64,000 nt of DNA, from NCBI GenBank assembly GCA_963803085.1, contig CAWDLE010000021.1:1-64000 (forward strand), read 5' to 3'. This DNA comes from JACVRW01 sp963803085. Its GTDB lineage: Bacteria; Actinomycetota; Thermoleophilia; Solirubrobacterales; Thermoleophilaceae. The notes beneath the pieces were generated by a model, which was not told where the DNA came from, made no database searches, and worked only from the letters and a program-made list of their open reading frames with translations. Position 1 is the first letter of the stretch. The number at the start of each line of letters is the position of its first letter. The position numbers and the translations under genes were made by a program. Shown here piece by piece: positions 59,251 through 64,000 of this stretch.

Positions 59251-60126
59251 ATGTTCGTCTTCAAAGCCGCCGTGGTTGGGGCCGGGACCATGGGCGGTGA
59301 GATCGCTCAGGTGATCGCCGCCGCAGGGATCCCGGTCGTCCTCAAGGACGTCAAGCAGGAGTTCGTGGACACCGGGCTAGAGAAGGCTCGGCAGGTGACC
59401 GAGGCCCAGCTCGGCAACCTGGTTAAGAAGGAGAAGATCAGCCAGGAGGACGCCGACCGCCAGCGCGAGGAGATCCTCGGGCGGATCATCGGGACGACCG
59501 ACTACGACGGCTTCGGCGACGTGGACCTCGCGATCGAGGCCGTGCCCGAGCGCATGGACATCAAGCAGACGGTCTTCGCCGACCTCGACGAGGTCACGCC
59601 GGGGCACGCGATCCTGGCGTCGAACACCTCGTCGCTGTCGATCACCGAGATGGGTGAGGCCACACTGCGGCCGGACAAGGTCTGCGGCTTCCACTTCTTC
59701 TATCCCGCCTCGATGATGCGGCTTATCGAGGTGATCGAGGGGGACGAGACCTCCGACGAGACACTCCAGGCCGCGGCCAACTTCGCCCAGGCGATTCGCA
59801 AGACGGCCGTTCGCTGCGGCGAGGTGCCCGGCTTCGTGGTGAACCGGATCCTCATCTCGGCGATGTCCGAGGTGTGGCGAGTCACCGAGGAGGAGGACCT
59901 CGACGTGAAGGACGTCGACAAGGCGATCCAGGAGTCGGGCACGGTGCCGATGGGGCCCTATTACCTCACTGACTTGCTCGGCCTCGACACGGCGTTTCAT
60001 GTGGCGGAGCACCTGCACGACTCGTACGGCGGAGACCGCTTCTATGTCTCGAAGCGGATGAAGGAGCTCGTTGAGGCCGGCAATCTCGGCCAGAAGACCG
60101 GGAAGGGGTTCTATGAGCACGGCTAG
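59251..60126 (+). CDS. 3-hydroxyacyl-CoA dehydrogenase (NAD and first carboxy domain)
   Basis: The 291-residue protein has the NAD fold VVGAGTMGGEIAQVIAAAGIP, the substrate segment LASNTSSLSITEM, HFFYPASMMRLIEVI (catalytic His in HFF) and the carboxy helix bundle GEVPGFVVNRI ... TGKGFYEHG. It oxidises 3-hydroxyacyl-CoA to the keto form. The next gene starts 14 bases before its stop and carries a second 3HCDH carboxy domain fused to an enoyl-CoA hydratase, so both proteins probably form one complex in beta-oxidation. ATG chosen because it starts just before the NAD strand. Confidence 0.9.
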   Translation: MFVFKAAVVGAGTMGGEIAQVIAAAGIPVVLKDVKQEFVDTGLEKARQVTEAQLGNLVKKEKISQEDADRQREEILGRIIGTTDYDGFGDVDLAIEAVPERMDIKQTVFADLDEVTPGHAILASNTSSLSITEMGEATLRPDKVCGFHFFYPASMMRLIEVIEGDETSDETLQAAANFAQAIRKTAVRCGEVPGFVVNRILISAMSEVWRVTEEEDLDVKDVDKAIQESGTVPMGPYYLTDLLGLDTAFHVAEHLHDSYGGDRFYVSKRMKELVEAGNLGQKTGKGFYEHG

Positions 60127-61213
60127 CGCTTCAGGGCTCGGCACGATCGTCGAGCGCATGGGGCTGAAGACCCTGGTCGAGTCCTGTCTCGTGCTCGAGG
60201 AGGGCGTCTCCTCGGCCAAGGACATCGAGATGGGGATGATGATGGGCGCGGGCATCCTGCCCGGCCCCTTCACGCGCGCCGACGACGCCGGCCTCGACAC
60301 GATCCTGGAGCAGCTCGAAAACGCGCAAAGGGAATGGGGCGACGCCTTCGAGCCGCCTTCAGTGCTCAAGCGGCTGGTGGCACAGAACCGGCTGGGGAAG
60401 AAGACGGGACAGGGGTTCTTCCCGTATCCACAGCCGGACCCAGGCGATCAAAGAGAAACCGTCCTGCTCGAGACGCGCGGCGACATCGCGATCGCGTGGC
60501 TCAACCGCCCGCCGGCGAATCCGCTCTCGCCACAGGCCGTGAAGGACCTGATCGACGTGTGGGAGTCCGTGGAGGGCAAGGTGCGCGCGCTTGTGATCGC
60601 CTCCTCGAACATCTTCACCTTCAGCGCCGGGGCCGACATCAAGGAGTTCACGAAGATGTCGCCCGACGCCGAGGGCGCCGACCTCGTCGAGTCGGCCCAC
60701 CGCTTCATGCGTGGGATGGAGCAGTCCTCCACGGTCACGGTCGCCGCCGTGAACTCGATCGCGTTCGGCGGCGGCTGCGAGCTGGCGATGGCGTGCGACT
60801 TCCGCATCGCGGCCGAGTCGGCCACCTTCGGCCAGCCGGAGATCAACCTCGGGATCATCCCGGGCTTCGGCGGCACCCAGCGCCTGCCGCGGCTCGTTGG
60901 CGAGCCGAAGGCACTGGAGATGAACCTCACCGGTGACCCGATCGACGCCTACGAGGCGCATCGCGTCGGCCTCGCGAACCAGGTGGTGCCGGACCACGAG
61001 CTGTTCGACACGGCGCTGGCGTGGGCGCGCAAGCTGTCCGAGCAGGCGCCGATCGCGGTGGAGGAGATCAAGAAGAGGTCTGCTCAGCCGGATCTCGACG
61101 AGGGACTGCGCAGCGAGGGAGAGGGCTTCGCGCGCGCCTTCGGGTCCGAGGACGCGAAGGAGGGCATCTCCGCCTTCCTCACGAAGCGCCGGCCCCGGTT
61201 CAAGGGCCAGTGA
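60113..61213 (+). CDS. 3HCDH carboxy-domain / enoyl-CoA hydratase fusion
   Basis: Residues 1-105 of this 366-residue protein look like the second 3HCDH carboxy domain of FadB-type proteins (VESCLVLEEGVSSAKDIEMG, GQGFFPYP). Residues 120-366 are an enoyl-CoA hydratase/isomerase: IAIAWLNRPPANPLSP, FSAGADIKEFTKM (oxyanion hole), AVNSIAFGGGCELAMACDFR and GIIPGFGGTQRLPRLVG. In E. coli FadB the hydratase is at the amino end, so this order is permuted and split over two genes. Glu164-type and Gly residues of the active site are present (GFGGTQ). It is coupled to the upstream dehydrogenase. Confidence 0.85.
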   Translation: MSTASASGLGTIVERMGLKTLVESCLVLEEGVSSAKDIEMGMMMGAGILPGPFTRADDAGLDTILEQLENAQREWGDAFEPPSVLKRLVAQNRLGKKTGQGFFPYPQPDPGDQRETVLLETRGDIAIAWLNRPPANPLSPQAVKDLIDVWESVEGKVRALVIASSNIFTFSAGADIKEFTKMSPDAEGADLVESAHRFMRGMEQSSTVTVAAVNSIAFGGGCELAMACDFRIAAESATFGQPEINLGIIPGFGGTQRLPRLVGEPKALEMNLTGDPIDAYEAHRVGLANQVVPDHELFDTALAWARKLSEQAPIAVEEIKKRSAQPDLDEGLRSEGEGFARAFGSEDAKEGISAFLTKRRPRFKGQ

Positions 61214-61965
61214 GGACCGTATCCACCGGCGCGGAGCAGGTCGCGAGCCTGCTCCGCGAGGCTGAGCGCGCCGTGGTGCTCACCGGCGCCGGGATCTCGG
61301 TGCCGTCCGGCATCCCGGACTTCCGATCGCCCGAAACGGGGCTGTGGGAGAAGGTCGACCCCATGGAGGTCGCCCACATCGACGCATGGCGCCGCGACCC
61401 GGACCGCTTCTGGAGCTTCTACGGCGAGCGCTTCGCCTCGCTCACCGACAAGCAGCCCAACGAGGCTCACCTCGCGCTCGCGGAGCTCGAGCGACGAGGG
61501 CTGGTGAGGGCGGTGATCACCCAGAACATCGACCGCCTCCACCGGCTCGCCGGCAGCGAGCGGCTGATCGAGGTGCACGGCTCGATCGACCGCAGCGTGT
61601 GCATGGAGTGCGGCGGCAAGGTCTCGATCGAGCGAGTGGTGGAGCTGCTCGCCTCGAGCGAAGGGGCGCCGCTCTGCGAGGCATGCGTGGCGCCCCTGAA
61701 GCCCGACGTGGTCCTGTTCGGCGAGCTGCTCCCGGAGCAGGCCCTGGCGGAGGCTCAGCAGCTCGCGATGGATGCCGATCTGATGATCTGCGTGGGCTCC
61801 TCCCTCGAGGTCTATCCCGTCGCCGGCCTTCCGGCGATCACCCACGGAGGCGGCGGCCGCCTGGTGCTCGTGACCCAGGGCCCGACGCCGTACGACGGCG
61901 ACGCCGAAGTGAAGCTGGACGGCGACGTGGTCACGGAGCTGCGCGCGGTCCTGGCCGCCCTCTAG
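61210..61965 (+). CDS. SIR2-family NAD-dependent deacylase
   Basis: The 251-residue sirtuin has the NAD site VVLTGAGISVPSGIPDFRS, the catalytic His in RLIEVHGSI, and QNIDRLHR. Zinc ligands are in CMECGGK and LCEACVAPL, and VGSSLEVYPVA lines the cofactor pocket. It removes acyl groups from lysine and uses NAD. GTG overlaps the hydratase stop (GTGA), so it is translated with a beta-oxidation module. Acyl control of these enzymes is possible but unproven. The TAG stop shares CTAG with the convergent gene. Confidence 0.9.
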   Translation: MRTVSTGAEQVASLLREAERAVVLTGAGISVPSGIPDFRSPETGLWEKVDPMEVAHIDAWRRDPDRFWSFYGERFASLTDKQPNEAHLALAELERRGLVRAVITQNIDRLHRLAGSERLIEVHGSIDRSVCMECGGKVSIERVVELLASSEGAPLCEACVAPLKPDVVLFGELLPEQALAEAQQLAMDADLMICVGSSLEVYPVAGLPAITHGGGGRLVLVTQGPTPYDGDAEVKLDGDVVTELRAVLAAL

Positions 61966-62654
61966 CCGCCCAGGCGGCGGCGCTTCAGTGCACGCTCCAT
62001 CGCGGTGACGGCGTCCTCCAGCGCCGCTGCGTGCTGGCCGGGCACCGCTCCGCTTAGCGCCGCGTTGGCTGCCGCGGCAACGGCCTCTCGATGCGAGGCG
62101 AGCTCGTCCGCGCCAGAGGAAGCGAGCAGCGCCTCAATCGCCACCCGGCACTGCAGCGCCGCCTCCGCCGGCCGCCCTGCGTTCAGGTCGGCTCGCGCCC
62201 TCAGCACGAGCTCCTCGGCTGGGTGAATCTCCTCACGTCCGCCAAGCAGGGCGGCGAAGCGCTCCTCGGGTGCCTCCATCGAGCGCTTCACGCGACGGCC
62301 CCCGCGCGGCAGCTCGATGGCCTCCCCGTAACGCCCGTCGGCCACCTCGTGACCGCTTCCGTAACCGATCCGAACCACGAGGGCGCGCTCGCGTGAGACC
62401 TCCGCAACGTACGGGTCGGCGGTGGCGGCGCGGTGCGCGCGCAGGGCGCGGTTGAGCACAGACAGGGCGCTATCGACCTCGGCGTCGCGGTCCAGCTCAG
62501 CCAGCCAGGCGGCTGGTGATGAGAGTGGGCTGGCGGACACGACCGTGGCCCGCGAGGTGGGGACGGGCTCGGGGTCGGCTTCCTCGATCGAGCGGGGCCG
62601 CCGCGCCCCCAGTCGCGCACGCTGAGGCGCGCCCAGCGTGGACAGCACCAGCAC
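61962..62654 (-). CDS. Helical protein of unknown function, 5' end unresolved
   Basis: From GTG this 230-residue chain has a disordered middle and a helical carboxy half (EELVLRARADLNAGRPAEAALQCRVAIEAL). In frame upstream, codons remain open to about 62790 and read GDREGPFGFVQLEFGFLLGPP and so on, which look like conserved protein rather than noise, but no start codon is found there. A start in the end of the preceding gene joined by a frameshift near 62785 is possible. Family not recognised. Confidence 0.6.
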   Translation of the reverse strand: MLVLSTLGAPQRARLGARRPRSIEEADPEPVPTSRATVVSASPLSSPAAWLAELDRDAEVDSALSVLNRALRAHRAATADPYVAEVSRERALVVRIGYGSGHEVADGRYGEAIELPRGGRRVKRSMEAPEERFAALLGGREEIHPAEELVLRARADLNAGRPAEAALQCRVAIEALLASSGADELASHREAVAAAANAALSGAVPGQHAAALEDAVTAMERALKRRRLGG

Positions 62655-62781
62655 CGACTCGACGAGCGCGTCGGGGGCGGGCCGGACCAGGTAGCGGCCG
62701 TCGGGCGGCCCGAGCAGGAAGCCGAACTCCAGCTGGACGAAGCCGAACGGGCCCTCGCGGTCGCCGGGCGTGGCCGTGGTC

Positions 62782-64000
62782 CTACTCGCCCTGGTGGGCC
62801 TGGCTCGCGCGCTTGCCCTTCTTGGCGGGCAGCGCGTACTTCGACGGCTTGGTCGGCACGACCGGGTTGTCGATCTCGCGCAGGCGCGACATCAGGTCCG
62901 ACCACTGCTCGGGGGCGAGCACGGCGAGCGCCTGCTTGCCGAGCTTGCGGTTGGCGCCGAACATCGGCTGGAAGCCGAGGTGGATGTGGTCGTTGTGGTC
63001 GGCCATCGCGAAGGTGGCGCCACCCATCTCGAGCAGCGAGATGATCTGGTGCGGCGCCATCGTGCCCTGGAGCTGCATGACGCGGCGCACGGTCTGTTCG
63101 GTGATGCCTCCGGGCTCCTGGTGGCCGAGGATCGGGATCCCGTTGACCGTGGCGATGTCGACGGCGTTGCCGGAGGAGTGCTCGGAGACGTTGCCGCCGG
63201 CGGTGTAGAAGCCGTGCCCACACTTGAGGGAGGTCACGCCCGGCTTCAGGCCGGACTCGGCGAGGTAGGCAAGCGAGGCGAGCACGCGACGGTCGATCTG
63301 GCCGGAGCGGATGTCGTCACGACCGCACTCGTAGATGTCGATGCGCTCGTCGGAGAGGACCCGCTTCTCCAGCAGCGGCTTCGGCAGCAGCATGATCTGG
63401 CCGATCGACATGGCGCCGGCGTTGTCCTTGCCGTAGAGGACGTTGCGTCCGGAGGCGCGGTAGATCGCCGTGGCCTCGAGCAGCTTCCAGCCATCGAGGA
63501 TCGGCTTCGGGTCGATCTTCGGCGCGCCGCGCCCGGCGGGGCGGATCGAGAACGAAACGTGGGAGGCGGTGCCGGCCTGGGTGCGGCCGATGCGGCCGAC
63601 GATCGTCCCGCCGATCACGCGCGAGCCCTTCTTGAGCGGGCGCAGGCGGACCTTGCTCGGGTCGAGGCCGAAGGGCCGCGAGAAGTAGTTCTTGTAGGTC
63701 TCGTACTTGCCGTTCTTGCGGGTCAGGGCGTCGAGCTGCTGCTCGAGGCCGCCGGCGTCACGCGCGCCCGGGAGATCGGGATGCGCGAACAGGCGCTCCT
63801 TGACCGGGGCGGAGGCCTGGGCAGCGGAGTCCGAGACGTCGCCGCCGCGGTCGCGCTCGGGCTTCTTGTCGGACGTGTCGAGCTGCCGGCCGGCCGAAGC
63901 GGCCTTGTCGGGCTGCGGGTCCGAGTTGGCGCTCATCGCGCTGGCGGTCCTGTTCGGATCCGGGGCGGTGTCGTTCTTGGGGACCGGATAGAGACGCGAG
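62782..64000 (-). CDS. M23-like / M15-like cell-wall peptidase-type protein, 5' partial
   Basis: The reading frame is open to the right edge (SRLYPVPKNDTAPDPN before the first in-window ATG at 63936), so the start is probably outside. A disordered Asp/Ser-rich part precedes a LytM-like segment (SRVIGGTIVGRIGRTQAGTA, then SHVSFSIRPAGRGAPKIDP), which is the carboxy half of an M23 fold. The end carries an M15/VanY-like motif, SEHSSGNAVDI with NDHIHLGF, i.e. S-x-H-x2-G-x-A-x-D and H-x-H. It probably acts on or binds peptidoglycan peptides. M23 zinc ligands appear reduced, so the M15-like half may be the active one. Confidence 0.75.
   Translation of the reverse strand, partial: SRLYPVPKNDTAPDPNRTASAMSANSDPQPDKAASAGRQLDTSDKKPERDRGGDVSDSAAQASAPVKERLFAHPDLPGARDAGGLEQQLDALTRKNGKYETYKNYFSRPFGLDPSKVRLRPLKKGSRVIGGTIVGRIGRTQAGTASHVSFSIRPAGRGAPKIDPKPILDGWKLLEATAIYRASGRNVLYGKDNAGAMSIGQIMLLPKPLLEKRVLSDERIDIYECGRDDIRSGQIDRRVLASLAYLAESGLKPGVTSLKCGHGFYTAGGNVSEHSSGNAVDIATVNGIPILGHQEPGGITEQTVRRVMQLQGTMAPHQIISLLEMGGATFAMADHNDHIHLGFQPMFGANRKLGKQALAVLAPEQWSDLMSRLREIDNPVVPTKPSKYALPAKKGKRASQAHQGE

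Noticed and set aside
1..64000. tRNA, rRNA, tmRNA or riboswitch genes
   Set aside because: Gaps are short, and no cloverleaf, TTCGAATC-type T-loop or known aptamer core was recognised by eye; a covariance-model scan would be decisive.
1..64000. Insertion sequence, prophage or genomic island borders
   Set aside because: No transposase, integrase or phage gene and no tRNA-end attachment site were seen; composition looks even.

Overview
The window is a very GC-rich, densely packed bacterial chromosome segment. Many starts are GTG or TTG, and most co-directional genes overlap by 1-14 bases. The gene content suggests a high-GC actinobacterium of the Thermoleophilia / Solirubrobacterales type: cNMP-CBS-DUF294 protein beside a DEDDh exonuclease, AbiEi-DUF559 protein, DUF2203, EtfD-type membrane Fe-S protein, LppX-like lipoprotein, TGA-rich operators and likely leaderless promoters. 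The taxonomic call is inference. No rRNA, tRNA, CRISPR array, insertion sequence or prophage was seen. No stretch longer than about 300 bases lacks a gene.

Layout. 1-2 kb: a KdpD-like sensor kinase running off the left edge, divergent from a cupin and a small membrane protein. 2-10 kb: an exported 7-blade propeller protein with a PASTA-like tail, then two CzcA/CusA-type RND permeases flanking a tiny adaptor-like lipoprotein. 10.3-17.5 kb (minus strand): amino-acid/amine permease, aldehyde dehydrogenase, and a glycine betaine ABC importer (ATPase, double permease, lipoprotein binding protein). 17.5-20.7 kb: cNMP/CBS/DUF294 protein with exonuclease, and a convergent GntR/FCD regulator. 20.8-22.4 kb: a frame-broken PhoD phosphatase. 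22.4-28.6 kb (minus): dimethylglycine/sarcosine dehydrogenase-EtfB-EtfA-EtfD operon. 28.6-31.5 kb (plus): unknown 245-aa protein, MetF-like reductase and DmdA/GcvT-like methyltransferase. 31.6-33 kb: three small membrane or H1-like proteins. 33-38.6 kb: choline-dehydrogenase-like GMC oxidoreductase (frameshifted), ArsR-like regulator, berberine-bridge-type oxidase and MFS transporter. 38.6-46.4 kb: housekeeping and accessory genes (DUF2203, EVE, sulfatase-like, ArsA-like ATPase, C5-epimerase-like, LppX-like lipoprotein, aldo/keto reductase). 46.4-52 kb: TerC, LysE, ArsR-SRPBCC, ClpP, M28 peptidase, Cax. 52-54.5 kb: an ATP-grasp / ferritin-like pair. 54.5-64 kb: DHFR-like protein, small proteins, acyl-CoA dehydrogenase, PadR-SRPBCC, AbiEi-like protein, split 3-hydroxyacyl-CoA dehydrogenase/enoyl-CoA hydratase, sirtuin, and an M23/M15-like cell-wall protein running off the right edge.

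How the genes work together. The central story is a methylated-amine (choline / betaine / dimethylglycine / sarcosine, or the sulfonium analogue DMSP) locus spread over 10-35 kb. An exact 10-bp palindrome, TGATATATCA, occurs four times. It lies upstream of the betaine importer, the GntR/FCD regulator, the divergent DMG-dehydrogenase / 245-aa genes, and the metF-dmdA-like operon. In three of the four cases it lies 5-7 bases from a start codon, as if the operator is also an extended -10 element of a leaderless promoter. The proposed flow is uptake by the ABC importer, methyl transfer to folate by the DmdA-like protein, oxidation of methyl-THF by MetF, oxidative demethylation by the dehydrogenase, and electrons to the quinone pool through EtfAB and EtfD. 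A folate-dependent betaine demethylase would be new; this is a hypothesis from context.

Quality caveat. Several conserved proteins are interrupted by single-base frame changes: the sensor kinase, PhoD three times, EtfB, the GMC oxidoreductase, and possibly three gene starts. The breaks scatter over unrelated genes, several in short G/C runs, so assembly or read error is at least as likely as pseudogenisation.
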